Part shown: in pieces, positions 1-7,305 of the stretch | Layout of the letters: each line of letters begins with the position of its first letter | How positions within the stretch are numbered: the stretch's first letter is position 1 | From: a virus | Direction: 5' to 3' (one strand) | Length of the DNA: 24,762 nucleotides | IMG/VR virus record: IMGVR_UViG_3300046535_002299 | Location: 1 to 24,762 of that record | Notes under the pieces: model-generated | Told to the model about the DNA's origin: nothing | What the model saw: the letters and a program-made list of their open reading frames with translations, nothing else | Database searches by the model: none | Made by a program: the position numbers and the translations under genes

Positions 1-253
1 TGAACGTACTAATACCATTTACATCAACAGTATCCATAGTCAATACAGGAGTTGCATTAAACAAATCAATTACAGCAAATCCTTGTCCCATATTAACATC
101 CCACCAAGCCATAGGAATACCATGATTAGCAGGAGTTGCAGCAGCAGTATAATTGATCATTTCTACATAATCCGGCTGGAAAGGCAGATTTATAATCTGT
201 GCCCCACCAGTTGATATGAATTTACCCTTTGCCATTCTAGAATATTCTGTCAT
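1..253 (-). CDS. Partial phage structural protein, C-terminus off the left edge
   Basis: An open minus-strand frame starts at the ATG at 251-253 and stays open for 84 codons to the window edge, so only the N-terminal part is present. A second ATG (233-235) gives MAKGKFISTGGAQIINLPFQ, a pattern like the short beta-rich opening of phage tail or head-appendage proteins (charged start, Gly-Gly-Ala-Gln, then aromatic and Pro-rich residues). The start lies directly behind the capsid gene stop (255-257), and a G-rich GGGGGTG sequence just upstream can serve as ribosome binding site. It is probably the next gene of the virion operon. Family membership is inferred from style and position only; the function is not recognised. 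Confidence 0.75.
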   Translation of the reverse strand, partial: MTEYSRMAKGKFISTGGAQIINLPFQPDYVEMINYTAAATPANHGIPMAWWDVNMGQGFAVIDLFNATPVLTMDTVDVNGISTF

Positions 254-254
254 A

Positions 255-1232
255 TTACACCCCCAAACTCGATAAACGAGTGCATAAAAGGTTTCTGATG
301 GCTGTATCCTGAGTGATCGCTTGCGCTTGAGCAAATTTGACTGCTAAAGTCGCATTTTGAGCGAGCATTCCAGAATAATAAGGATCTCTATAAATCAAAT
401 TCATGCTATAGCCGTCTTGATTTATATGAGTGATTGCTTGTTTACCCAATACAGTATTGTAATAAACATCATTGCCTAGAAGACTCGCACTTCTAGCTAC
501 AGGAGCTTCAGAACTAGTGAGGATTCTGATGTTTCCTACAGAACCATATTCAGAAGGCAATGCAGATGCATTGGTTGGATAATTCCATTGAGACAAGAAT
601 GAAAGAGACCCGAAACTCTGTAGAGAATCGAAATCCGTTTGCAATTCTGTTGAGCTCAACATAAAATATGCTGAACGCACAGGTCCCGTTCCAAATCTAT
701 CCATACCTTCGATACCGCTCATAAATTTATAAGCATTATTAGTATCCAAGGTCGTAACCACTAAACTGCAATCTGTTACACCCAAATTTGTTGGATTATC
801 ACCATTGCTTCCACCACCAGCATTAATTTGACTAGCCGCAGAAACGATATAATCTCTGAGGATCAAATCTTCTGCTTGACGCATTGCTACTGCAAGACGT
901 TCAGAAACCCAAGCCAATACACCCTCTTGGTCTTGAAGAATTACTTGTTCATTGATAATGCATCCTGTACCAAAAAATGCCATTTGTGCATCGATGATAT
1001 CACGTTGTGGAACTTGTGCAGGGGGATCAATACCGCTATTGCCCAATTGGATAGTAGGCGGCGTTAAGGCACGAGGACGCATAAAGCGGCAAGTCGTACC
1101 ACCATTAGGAGGCATGCTGATTTTATCACATACCGTAATGTAGTTCATTGTTGGGGTTGGAACATATAACATCGCAGGCGCAAGCGACTGAAGTATCATC
1201 GGGCCCAAATTCCCAGTTGTCGTAATAGACAT
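255..1232 (-). CDS. Major capsid protein, N4-gp56-like family
   Basis: This 325-residue protein forms the icosahedral shell of the virion. The N-terminal third has the family pattern of a hydrophobic start followed by a Gly-Thr-Thr-Cys-Arg-Phe-Met-Arg-Pro-Arg stretch (about residues 45-54) and a Pro-rich segment, matching the G-x-T-x-R-F-x-R-P-R signature of N4-gp56-type coat proteins. A helical region around residues 95-130 (NEQVILQDQEGVLAWVSERL) corresponds to the usual long spine helix, and the C-terminal half is beta-rich. The length is at the short end for the family. It lies downstream of portal and scaffold in the usual portal-scaffold-coat order. An AGAGG ribosome binding site precedes the ATG, inside a hairpin. 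A sigma70-like promoter lies about 140 bases upstream, so high independent expression is likely. Assignment rests on motif and gene order. Confidence 0.82.
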   Translation of the reverse strand: MSITTTGNLGPMILQSLAPAMLYVPTPTMNYITVCDKISMPPNGGTTCRFMRPRALTPPTIQLGNSGIDPPAQVPQRDIIDAQMAFFGTGCIINEQVILQDQEGVLAWVSERLAVAMRQAEDLILRDYIVSAASQINAGGGSNGDNPTNLGVTDCSLVVTTLDTNNAYKFMSGIEGMDRFGTGPVRSAYFMLSSTELQTDFDSLQSFGSLSFLSQWNYPTNASALPSEYGSVGNIRILTSSEAPVARSASLLGNDVYYNTVLGKQAITHINQDGYSMNLIYRDPYYSGMLAQNATLAVKFAQAQAITQDTAIRNLLCTRLSSLGV

Positions 1233-1233
1233 A

Positions 1234-1250
1234 CAACCTCTTTTAGGTTG
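1234..1250 (-). promoter_or_regulatory. Hairpin covering the capsid gene ribosome binding site
   Basis: On the minus strand CAACCT-AAAAG-AGGTTG forms a perfect 6-bp stem with a 5-base loop, ending one base before the capsid ATG. The AGAGG Shine-Dalgarno sequence lies in the loop and 3' arm, so folding would hide it. This is seen directly; a role in translational control is inferred. Confidence 0.55.
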
Positions 1251-1373
1251 AGATTATGCTAAGACATGCTGATCGGTTGACGATACCTACTTACGTCGAT
1301 TCTCAATCACATCAGGGTGGAAATGCGAATTCCTTTACGCAATTGATCCATAACGCAGGACGGGCGAAATTTA

Positions 1374-1403
1374 TGTATAAATAAAATTTATATTATTAGT
1401 CAA
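1374..1403 (-). promoter_or_regulatory. Sigma70-like promoter for the capsid gene
   Basis: On the minus strand TTGACT (1398-1403) is followed after 18 bases by TATACA (1374-1379), or after 17 bases by the overlapping TTATAC. This is close to the bacterial consensus. Transcription would start near 1367, giving a 5' leader of about 135 bases that is visibly richer in G and C than its flanks and holds short inverted repeats (for example GACG/CGTC) plus the start-site hairpin. Confidence 0.6.
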
Positions 1404-1459
1404 CAAAAGTATACAACATCTAATATTGATGAATAAGCTAAGTAGAGGTAAAAATACGA

Positions 1460-1465
1460 TATAAT
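1460..1465 (+). promoter_or_regulatory. Candidate -10 box for the YkgJ-like gene
   Basis: A perfect TATAAT lies 44 bases before the plus-strand ATG at 1509, followed by a very AT-rich stretch with an almost self-complementary TATATAAAAAATATAT. No good -35 box is visible at 16-18 bases, so this is only a partial promoter match. Confidence 0.35.
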
Positions 1466-1508
1466 TTTTTTATATAAAAAATATATCTACCCAATACACC
1501 ATGCCAAA

Positions 1509-1925
1509 ATGAGCAAGTTTAATTGTAAAATATTTCATGACAAATGTAATGCCACATGCTGTAAGTGTGTTCCTATACAAAAAGAAATATATGAGAGGAA
1601 TCAACATAACATTATAGAGACGCCAGAAAAAATAATGGAATTTATAGGTATAGATCCCCTGGAAGATAAAAAAGTATCACTTGTTCTTCCCATTACAAAA
1701 ACCGGCTATTGCCCTTTTCTAAGAAAAGACCTTCTATGCAATATACAACACGATAAACCTAGTGTCTGTGAAAAGTATGGCAATGAGAAATTGCCATGCC
1801 TACGGTGCCCTTATCAAGATAAAAATGGCAGAAAAAGAAGTCGTCAAGAAAACAGAAAAATTATTAGAGACGCTCAAAAAGAAACTCAAAAACTAATCAA
1901 AATCGGCAGTAAAAAAGACGATTAA
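1509..1925 (+). CDS. YkgJ-like cysteine-cluster protein
   Basis: This 138-residue protein has the cysteine layout of the YkgJ/CxxCxxCC family, thought to chelate zinc or iron. CNATCCKC lies near residues 13-20, then a middle region with no cysteine, then GYCPFL, LLCNI and KPSVCEKYGN near residues 66-92, and a final CLRCP (about 97-101). The C-terminal 30 residues are strongly basic (NGRKRSRQENRK), which could bind nucleic acid. The gene lies on the opposite strand to the virion operon, between capsid and scaffold, behind its own candidate promoter, which suggests moron-like cargo. The biochemical role of this family is poorly known, so only the fold family is claimed. Confidence 0.75.
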   Translation: MSKFNCKIFHDKCNATCCKCVPIQKEIYERNQHNIIETPEKIMEFIGIDPLEDKKVSLVLPITKTGYCPFLRKDLLCNIQHDKPSVCEKYGNEKLPCLRCPYQDKNGRKRSRQENRKIIRDAQKETQKLIKIGSKKDD

Positions 1926-1953
1926 AAAATATCAAAGATTTGATAGACAAAGC

Positions 1954-2040
1954 CACTTTTCACATAAGGCCTTTTATCAGACGCAATTTATAATATCTTT
2001 AAAATTTTAATTCTTACGTGAAATTTTAAATTTAAAAGTG
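1954..2040. repeat. Intergenic inverted repeats
   Basis: TTTCACATAAG (1958-1968) is complementary to CTTACGTGAAA (2013-2023) with one mismatch. CACTTTT (1954-1960) is also complementary to AAAAGTG (2034-2040), so two competing pairings are possible. The first arm holds no run of T expected of a simple terminator. It may be a regulatory RNA fold or protein-binding site before the gene at 2076. Confidence 0.35.
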
Positions 2041-2075
2041 TATTTTCAAGAAAATTTTTATGCTGGTGTTTATTA

Positions 2076-2333
2076 ATGAAAAAAAATAAAGAACCACTTC
2101 CTAATGACGCAGAACTTTTAAAAATAAAAGATGAAAAAGTAGAAAACTTATGGAAAATTTGGGATGCAGCTTATGCATCTTTTTTAAAAAAAGAATATGA
2201 TCAATATTACTTAGCTTCAATTATGGAAATGACAATCTCAGGCATTAGAGAAGCAATGGAACAACAGTATAGAGTTTGGAATCGAGAAAATTTCAGATAT
2301 GAGAAAAAGAAGAATTCGTCTACATTTGTCTAG
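2076..2333 (+). CDS. Small helical hypothetical protein
   Basis: This is an 85-residue protein with Lys/Glu-rich ends and a predicted helical centre (WKIWDAAYASFLKKEYDQYY). No known motif was found. The ATG has no strong ribosome binding site; the upstream sequence is very AT-rich. Together with the next overlapping ORF it forms a small plus-strand unit between the YkgJ-like gene and the minus-strand scaffold gene. The function is unknown; the frame is supported mainly by length and coding-like amino-acid use in very AT-rich DNA. Confidence 0.5.
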   Translation: MKKNKEPLPNDAELLKIKDEKVENLWKIWDAAYASFLKKEYDQYYLASIMEMTISGIREAMEQQYRVWNRENFRYEKKKNSSTFV

Positions 2334-2505
2334 AAAACAAATGATTCTTATGTATGAACAGAATATATTTTTTAAGGTGCTTTTTGATTTCTTAAAGGAA
2401 CTTCCTCCTGATTTTGATCCCAAAAACACTTCTCTTCTCGATGCTTATGATATTATAATAAAATTTATGGAAAAACATGATTTATTAAATGAAGAAGATC
2501 AATAG
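2299..2505 (+). CDS. Small hypothetical protein overlapping its upstream neighbour
   Basis: This frame of up to 68 residues overlaps the end of the previous gene by 35 bases in another frame. The first ATG (2299) gives a very basic start (MRKRRIRLHLSRKQ); a second ATG at 2341 starts MILMYEQNIFF, which looks more natural. Neither has a clear ribosome binding site. The C-terminal half (FLKELPPDFDPKNTSLLDAY) reads like a folded acidic domain. It could also be reached by a frameshift from the upstream gene. Function unknown. Confidence 0.45.
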   Translation: MRKRRIRLHLSRKQMILMYEQNIFFKVLFDFLKELPPDFDPKNTSLLDAYDIIIKFMEKHDLLNEEDQ

Positions 2506-2571
2506 AAGTTAAATTACCAATCCACTTCTATGTTAAAAAAATTAAATCCAACCCATTCACAAGACCATTTA

Positions 2572-2751
2572 TTACTTACTTGCATGCTTAACATGTGATT
2601 TTTCTTTATGGTGAACACTTGCCATCTTATGCAAATGGCTCATATGTTTTTTTGCTTCTTTCATATGATGATCATGCATTTTCTTATGATGTGCATGTGA
2701 ATGCTCGCCACCCTTAACTTCTTCATTATGAGTTAACTTATGTTTTGTCAT
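2572..2751 (-). CDS. Histidine-rich basic small protein
   Basis: This 59-residue frame begins MTKHKLTHNEEVKGGEHSHA and continues as a His/Lys/Met-rich chain to its end, with about 14 histidines, many in HH or HxxH spacing. The ATG is preceded by AGGAGG at ideal spacing, one of the strongest ribosome binding sites in the window. It lies just downstream of the scaffold gene in the virion operon. His-rich chains bind metals such as Zn, Ni or Cu, and the basic charge would suit DNA or nucleoid binding inside the head. These are inferences; no family is recognised. Confidence 0.7.
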   Translation of the reverse strand: MTKHKLTHNEEVKGGEHSHAHHKKMHDHHMKEAKKHMSHLHKMASVHHKEKSHVKHASK

Positions 2752-2804
2752 TTTTCCTCCTGTTTCATATTTGATATAATATTAAAAATATCATTTTATA
2801 TCTC

Positions 2805-3470
2805 TTAAATTCTTAAGCGATTTTTTAATTCCTGCATTTTTTGGTAAGCATTTTTCTTGCCGGATTCACTAAAATCTCCTGCAGCAGCATATGGCGGCGT
2901 ATTTACAGAGGAAGGTTGATAATAGGGACTTCTTCTATTCGCATCGATTTTATCTTGTACAGATGACTGTTTCTGTTCTGGCTTATCTAATCCCAAAGCC
3001 TTGATATTATTATAGACAAGTTGTTGTCTTTCAAAGGAGTCTGGCATTTTCAATATAGAATCTGCTAATTTTGGGGCTATGGTTGGTAATTTATCTGCAT
3101 GTTTTTGTAAAACTTCAAAAAAATCCGGATTATTTTCTATCCACATTTCTTGGCGAAGCTCATCTTTGGCATTTTTTTTAGCCAATTCCATTGCTTTTTG
3201 AATCTCACTTTGAGTATTTTGACCAAATTTAGAAAGAGTTTTATTTAATTTTCTATGATCTACATAAGGCTCAGAATCTTCATCATCTTCTTCTTTATTT
3301 TGATATTGTGATCGCAATTTGAGAACTTCTTTTTCTAATTCTTCTCTTGCAACAGCTTCGCGCGCCCTGGCTTCTTTTTCTTCCACCAATCTTTTTTCCA
3401 TCTGGCGAAAATTATATTCCTTATCATTTTGTTTTGTTTCGACTGCTACTTCTTGAGCTTCAGCTGACAT
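2805..3470 (-). CDS. Probable head scaffolding protein
   Basis: This 221-residue protein has almost no aromatic core and very high charge. Residues 20-60 form a clear coiled coil (RQMEKRLVEEKEARAREAVA), followed by an acidic patch (EEDDEDSE), a second helical block around residues 75-160, a Pro/Ser/Tyr linker and a basic C-terminal helix (KNAYQKMQELKNRLRI). A basic helical C-terminus is typical of scaffolds that bind coat subunits. The gene lies between portal and major capsid protein, the normal scaffold position. The ATG has an AGGAG box upstream. No protease motif was seen, so it is probably a simple assembly chaperone lost on maturation. Assigned from composition and order, not a family signature. 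Confidence 0.72.
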   Translation of the reverse strand: MSAEAQEVAVETKQNDKEYNFRQMEKRLVEEKEARAREAVAREELEKEVLKLRSQYQNKEEDDEDSEPYVDHRKLNKTLSKFGQNTQSEIQKAMELAKKNAKDELRQEMWIENNPDFFEVLQKHADKLPTIAPKLADSILKMPDSFERQQLVYNNIKALGLDKPEQKQSSVQDKIDANRRSPYYQPSSVNTPPYAAAGDFSESGKKNAYQKMQELKNRLRI

Positions 3471-3559
3471 GGGCTAACTCCTTTAAAAATTGCTTTACTT
3501 ATATTTAAGTAAAATATTTGATATATATCAACAATAACATATTTATAATTTAAATTTTT

Positions 3560-4060
3560 ATGAAAATTGATCGTTTAGAGGCTCATGACAGACTTTTGCA
3601 TTTCAAAAAAGATCAGGAATCAAATCTTTTTCAAGGAGCAGAGGAATGTTTAAAAAAAAATTCTCTTTCACTTTATCTCCAAGAAAAAAGTCATTATATA
3701 TACATTTTCGCACATCCTAGGACGGATGATGATGGCACTACTAAAATAATGTTCTGGCAACCAAGGCTAACAAAGCCAACTCCTCAAACTAATTCTTATT
3801 TATTCAGAGCCATTTCTAAAACCGATATAATAGAAGTATGCTGGATGATTCCTCCTTCTGATCTGTGGAATCAATATAGACAAGGAAATATTACTGAATC
3901 TGATCTCGTTTTGTGGTCAATAAATGAATTTTCTCACAATAGAAAAAATTTGTCCAAACCTAGTCATGACGATTTCAGTGAAGAAAAAATCAAGTCTATT
4001 TACATGGCTATTGCAAAAGATAGAGAAATAAAAGATTTGAAAAAAGATATTCTAAGCTAA
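3560..4060 (+). CDS. Hypothetical 166-residue protein on the anti-operon strand
   Basis: This is a compact soluble protein with an N-terminal helical part, a beta-rich middle (YIYIFAHPRTDDDG, then TKIMFWQPRLTKP) and a C-terminal acidic-basic helix (KSIYMAIAKDREIKDLKKDI). The central SYLFRAISKTDIIEVCWMIP and the following DLWNQYRQGNITESD read like a well-conserved domain, but I do not recognise it by name. It runs against the surrounding head genes, and its stop (4058-4060) overlaps the stop of the convergent gene at 4052-4231. It is probably a moron or accessory gene. No signal peptide or membrane segment is seen. Confidence 0.65.
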   Translation: MKIDRLEAHDRLLHFKKDQESNLFQGAEECLKKNSLSLYLQEKSHYIYIFAHPRTDDDGTTKIMFWQPRLTKPTPQTNSYLFRAISKTDIIEVCWMIPPSDLWNQYRQGNITESDLVLWSINEFSHNRKNLSKPSHDDFSEEKIKSIYMAIAKDREIKDLKKDILS

Positions 4061-4231
4061 AGATTTAGGTTTATTTTTTAAACCTTTTTGAGAAATAGAA
4101 TGCATTCCGACTGTATTTCCTCTAATTCTTCCTAACTTTTGGACAATTCCCGTACCATAATAATCACCCAATCCTTTTTGCGATCTAGGAGTATGAGAAA
4201 ATTTATAAGGTTTTTTGCTAGCATTTTTCAC
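4052..4231 (-). CDS. Small basic head-region protein, GTG start
   Basis: This 59-residue frame starts at a GTG whose bases form a GTGA overlap with the TGA of the upstream gene, strong evidence of coupled translation. It begins VKNASKKPYKFSHTP and contains a Gly/Tyr motif (GLGDYYGTGIVQKLGRIRGN) and a Lys-rich end. It is strongly basic with no membrane segment. It follows two other small genes between portal and scaffold, so a minor head or DNA-binding role is possible but not shown. Confidence 0.68.
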   Translation of the reverse strand: MKNASKKPYKFSHTPRSQKGLGDYYGTGIVQKLGRIRGNTVGMHSISQKGLKNKPKSLA

Positions 4232-4491
4232 TCAATATATTCCTGTTCCAATATTCTAGGCGGCACATAAGAAGTCTCCATTGTTTTAACACGGCCATAA
4301 GGAAGTGTATCTACTCTTTGTTTTGAAGGACCCATATGGCCCACAGGGTTACGATGGCCAATTCCATAATGCGAACCGGCATCCACATAACAACTAGTTC
4401 TTTCATCGTAAGGGGGAGCACGAAAATCCCAAGGAGAATTTTTTTTCTTTCCTTGAGGTGGAGCGATTGGGTCTTTAAATCCTGTTTTCAT
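4228..4491 (-). CDS. Small head-region protein, Gly/Pro/His-rich
   Basis: This 87-residue protein is rich in Pro, Gly, Tyr and His (SPWDFRAPPYDERTSCYVDA, then GSHYGIGHRNPVGHMGPSKQ), a composition typical of extended minor virion proteins rather than enzymes. An AAGAGG box precedes its ATG, and its TGA overlaps the GTG start of the next gene. It lies between portal and scaffold. The function is unknown. The 63-base hairpin at 4517-4579 lies in its leader. Confidence 0.65.
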   Translation of the reverse strand: MKTGFKDPIAPPQGKKKNSPWDFRAPPYDERTSCYVDAGSHYGIGHRNPVGHMGPSKQRVDTLPYGRVKTMETSYVPPRILEQEYIE

Positions 4492-4516
4492 ATAACCTCT
4501 TAAAAAAGATACTTTT

Positions 4517-4579
4517 GTCTGGCTCGGACTTCAGGATCAAAGTATTAAATCTCCTTTGAGTCGTCCGGAAAAACCAGAC
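4517..4579 (-). ncRNA. Three-segment long hairpin in leader of the gene at 4491
   Basis: Three stacked helices can form: GTCTGG (4517-4522) with CCAGAC (4574-4579), CGGAC (4525-4529) with GTCCG (4563-4567), and TCAAAG (4537-4542) with CTTTGA (4554-4559), giving 17 base pairs around an 11-base loop. On the minus strand the helix is followed after eight bases by a T-run and then the AAGAGG ribosome binding site of the next gene. It could act as a cis-regulatory hairpin, processing site or weak terminator. Confidence 0.45.
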
Positions 4580-4608
4580 ACTTGGCCACTCAATCTAAAA
4601 GAGGACAT
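4537..4608 (-). CDS. Candidate 23-residue micro-ORF
   Basis: The frame reads MSSFRLSGQVSGFSGRLKGD and three more residues, an amphipathic-looking peptide. It overlaps the upstream micro-ORF by 14 bases. No ribosome binding site is visible, so it would depend on coupling. The same bases form the long hairpin, so an RNA explanation is equally good. Confidence 0.25.
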   Translation of the reverse strand: MSSFRLSGQVSGFSGRLKGDLIL

Positions 4609-4681
4609 CACATTTTAAGTGAATCCCATACCCATTCCAATTTGTCGGTGGGATCTCAGGGTTACCACCTTTCCCAGGCAT
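4595..4681 (-). CDS. Candidate 28-residue micro-ORF
   Basis: The frame begins MPGKGGNPEIPPTNWNGYGI and ends in a short hydrophobic tail. An AGGAG sequence lies only two bases before the ATG, which is too close to be ideal. It sits 38 bases after the stop of the gene at 4720 in the same direction. The peptide looks protein-like but no homology is recognised. Confidence 0.3.
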   Translation of the reverse strand: MPGKGGNPEIPPTNWNGYGIHLKCDVLF

Positions 4682-4719
4682 GTCTCCTGTCTCTTATTAT
4701 AGTCCGAGGCCTCGACTTT

Positions 4720-4974
4720 TTAGTAACGGTATCCTTCTTTCATAGGATATTTCTTAGTTTGAGAAACGCTTTTCTCTTGTACAGACTTAATCGCTTTTTC
4801 TGTATCTTCATATCTCATCACAGAGCCTGAACCTTCTTGTTCGGAAATAGACTCCATTTTTGCACCATCTGCAAAAATTTGACCGCCTTTTGCTTTCCCT
4901 GTCCAATTGGCATGATCATCAATTCTCATACCCCCAGAAGCAACTCTTTTTGCCATTTTTTGACTATCTGCCAT
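4720..4974 (-). CDS. Small hypothetical head-region protein
   Basis: This 84-residue protein is Lys/Ser/Gly-rich and hydrophilic, starting MADSQKMAKRVASGGMRIDD and ending in an aromatic tail (KYPMKEGYRY). There is no membrane segment or catalytic motif. A GAGGT box precedes the ATG at good spacing. It is the first sizeable gene after the portal in transcription order. The role is unknown; a minor head protein is the simplest guess from place and composition. Confidence 0.6.
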   Translation of the reverse strand: MADSQKMAKRVASGGMRIDDHANWTGKAKGGQIFADGAKMESISEQEGSGSVMRYEDTEKAIKSVQEKSVSQTKKYPMKEGYRY

Positions 4975-5009
4975 ATTTACCTCACATAAACCTTGATCGG
5001 CTCTATTTG

Positions 5010-5078
5010 TTATTCTATTCTCATTATAACTTTATTATCGTATTCTTCAAGAAATTCTTTTATACAATCAATCCTCAC
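5010..5078 (-). CDS. Candidate 22-residue micro-ORF at the portal stop
   Basis: A GTG start shares one base with the portal stop (TAGTG) and opens a frame reading VRIDCIKEFLEEYDNKVIMR plus two residues. The stop/start contact suggests coupled translation, but no Shine-Dalgarno box is present and the peptide is very short, so it may be chance. Confidence 0.25.
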   Translation of the reverse strand: MRIDCIKEFLEEYDNKVIMRIE

Positions 5079-7219
5079 TAGAAGCCAACCACTTGACCCT
5101 TATTTTCTTCAGACATTCCACCCATTTGCGAAGGATTTTGCATTTGTCCCAGTATTTTGGATAAAAATTCATTGCCCGATGACATTTTTTTCGCTTCCAA
5201 TTTTTCTCTTGATTCGTTGATTTCTTCTCTGTAATCGAAGCTTTCGATTTCGGAGTTTTTGAGCAGTGTTTCAATTTCTCCATATTTTTCTATTGCCTCA
5301 AGTAATTTAGTTGTGGCTTCCATTTTCTCTTTAACCGCCATGGCATGATTTTTAGAAATCATACTCAAGCGTTCTTCAAATAGACCTATATTACTATCAG
5401 ATCTACTATGACGCTCTCTGGCCATTGCAAGATTATTTGCAGCCTTTGTATAAAGTTCTTTAAGTTTAGCGTCTTCAAAAGCATGCTGCACTGCTGTTTG
5501 TTCTTGTTGTAACTGTTGAGCTTGCTGTTCATTTTGTTGTAGGAAAGAAATTATTTCTGATTTCCCTGTGATATTCAATTTTGGAATAATCATGGAAGCA
5601 GGAAATACTTCTCTCCCAAATGCTTGATTCATATCTAACATCTGTTGAGCTTGTAAATTCTGTTGCATAGGTGTCAAATCTGCTTCTTCTACCATAGTAT
5701 GAAACTTAGAAAAGATTTTGCTATAGAAGAAAGGCGAAGGATCTTCTCCTATGTATAATTTTACTTTTTCTGCGTTCCAATTATTCAGACAAATTTGGAG
5801 AAGCCGTTCACCTAAAAGTTTATCTGAATAATCCCATTGGTCGAAATATTTCTGGAAAACCATCAAGTTAGCAGCTTGCTTCAGCATCATGGTAAGACTA
5901 GATATCTGTTTATCTTGCTGCCCTGACCAATTTTCTAGGTTAATCCCAGATGTTTGATAAATAAGATCCGCCATTTGCTGGCCAAGTTCTAAATCAGATT
6001 GAGGAACTGCCGAAGGGATGATCTTTTCTACATCGGTCATATCATACCCTTCATTAACAATAACGTCCCATCCTTGTCCTGATTTCTTTAGATTATCCTC
6101 ATTAGCCACCGCGCCGACCTTTCTTTTCCACCCCGCATTAATGGTAGCCGCTGCAATGTCATTATTAGTGATGATTTTATAATTAAACAGAAACTGAGGG
6201 TCGCGCATAGTCCGGATAAGAGAGCGCACCCTAAGATCGTAATAGTTAATATGAGGCTCATAATTCCAAAAATAAGGAATAAAAGGACAGCCATCAAACC
6301 CCAAAGGATTATCTCCTTGAAACATGAGTTGATCATTAAGAACAACCGCCAACTTCCAGCAAGGAACTTCAACTGTTACCTCCTCCATATCAGGGACATT
6401 ATAAAGTATTTCTTCTAAATTTTCCTCACCGCCAGCAAAATCAAAGAATTCATTCCTTGTTCTGCTATAAAGGCGCTTCTTTTTTCTTTTCCATTTATAC
6501 CAGACGTAAGACAGGACCATAAGATCATTACGAGCCATATTATAATTCTCAGGAAGGAAATAGAAGCTTCCATATCTTTGAGGAGTCCCCGCCATAGGAG
6601 CAATTGCCGCTGCTTTGTCAGGAAACCTATTTTCAGCTTCTTTTTTTGAAATATATTCTTGACACCAAACAAATTGTGCATCACTCATATCAGGAGACCT
6701 AAAATAGGGGTCTACTAGAAAAGCATTGTATTCCCAAATCTTTACCTTCAATTCCCCTTGAGCTTGATCATTATTCGTAAAATCTAAGTAAGGCTGCATT
6801 AACACCATGCCAGAAACAGTAGCCAATTCTTTTGCCTTAGATTTCTGTTCGTGTAAATCTCCAGCATTAGCAATATGAGTGATCAACTTTGTATATTGAT
6901 CACATGTTTGTGGATCAGCGCCTTCAGAAGCCTGATACATCCATTGCTTTCTATGCTGTCTTTCATAACCTGTAATCATATTCACAGGTTGCTGGCATAA
7001 ATTAAAATAATATTGCTGATACGAAGTAGTGGGAGCAAAATTAAAATATCTATTTACAAAAGTCTGCGACCCAGCATAAAATAAAGTATCAATATTGGAC
7101 TGATTCCACCTTGATTGTTCAATAGGCTGGAACTTACTGTATAAGTTATCAAGCCATTGTCTTACATTACCTTGTGATGGCTCAAGAGCATTATTCCATG
7201 GAGGATAATAGAAAGCCAA
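5078..7219 (-). CDS. Portal protein, P22-like long form
   Basis: The portal forms the dodecameric ring at one head vertex through which DNA is packaged and released. This protein has 713 residues, close to the roughly 725 of P22-type portals and far longer than HK97-type ones. Features that fit: an N-terminal region with the PVNMITGYERQHRKQW segment (about residues 76-91) typical of this family, a central domain with WNYEPHINYYDLRVRSLIRT (about 315-334), and a long helical barrel-like C-terminal region from about 525 to 690 rich in Gln, Glu and Lys. The start is a TTG with GAGG seven bases upstream; no ATG fits better. It lies downstream of terminase and helicase genes and ahead of scaffold and coat. 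Confidence 0.88.
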   Translation of the reverse strand: MAFYYPPWNNALEPSQGNVRQWLDNLYSKFQPIEQSRWNQSNIDTLFYAGSQTFVNRYFNFAPTTSYQQYYFNLCQQPVNMITGYERQHRKQWMYQASEGADPQTCDQYTKLITHIANAGDLHEQKSKAKELATVSGMVLMQPYLDFTNNDQAQGELKVKIWEYNAFLVDPYFRSPDMSDAQFVWCQEYISKKEAENRFPDKAAAIAPMAGTPQRYGSFYFLPENYNMARNDLMVLSYVWYKWKRKKKRLYSRTRNEFFDFAGGEENLEEILYNVPDMEEVTVEVPCWKLAVVLNDQLMFQGDNPLGFDGCPFIPYFWNYEPHINYYDLRVRSLIRTMRDPQFLFNYKIITNNDIAAATINAGWKRKVGAVANEDNLKKSGQGWDVIVNEGYDMTDVEKIIPSAVPQSDLELGQQMADLIYQTSGINLENWSGQQDKQISSLTMMLKQAANLMVFQKYFDQWDYSDKLLGERLLQICLNNWNAEKVKLYIGEDPSPFFYSKIFSKFHTMVEEADLTPMQQNLQAQQMLDMNQAFGREVFPASMIIPKLNITGKSEIISFLQQNEQQAQQLQQEQTAVQHAFEDAKLKELYTKAANNLAMARERHSRSDSNIGLFEERLSMISKNHAMAVKEKMEATTKLLEAIEKYGEIETLLKNSEIESFDYREEINESREKLEAKKMSSGNEFLSKILGQMQNPSQMGGMSEENKGQVVGF

Positions 7220-7305
7220 AGATATACCTCATTCAAATATCTATTATTACATGAGGATATCAGTAAAAATTTTATTAGTCTAAGGGATTCGTTAACTTAA
7301 AATTA

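Larger units (their letters stand above)
4492..4719. other. Structured intergenic region in the head operon
   Basis: These 228 bases between two small head genes are clearly richer in G and C than the surroundings and contain nested inverted repeats at 4517-4579 and a GC-rich hairpin at 4701-4717 (AGTCCGAGGCCTCGACT) followed on the plus strand by TTTTT, which resembles a plus-strand terminator. Two minus-strand micro-ORFs also overlap here. Whether the stretch is an RNA, a leader, or coding is unresolved. Confidence 0.5.

Noticed and set aside
828-1143. Plus-strand open frames inside the capsid gene
   Set aside because: They lie wholly within the major capsid gene on the opposite strand and have no start signals or protein-like features.
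2299-2333. Programmed frameshift between the two overlapping plus-strand genes
   Set aside because: The GAAAAAGAAG sequence is not a canonical slippery heptamer with a downstream structure, and separate starts explain the overlap.
4517-4579. tRNA-like gene from the nested helices
   Set aside because: The segment is 63 bases, with no T-loop GTTCGA sequence, no anticodon loop of seven bases and no CCA-type end.
4582-5220. Several plus-strand open frames around the portal end and intergenic region
   Set aside because: They have low-complexity Phe/Leu/Ser-rich translations antisense to minus-strand genes, with no ribosome binding sites.
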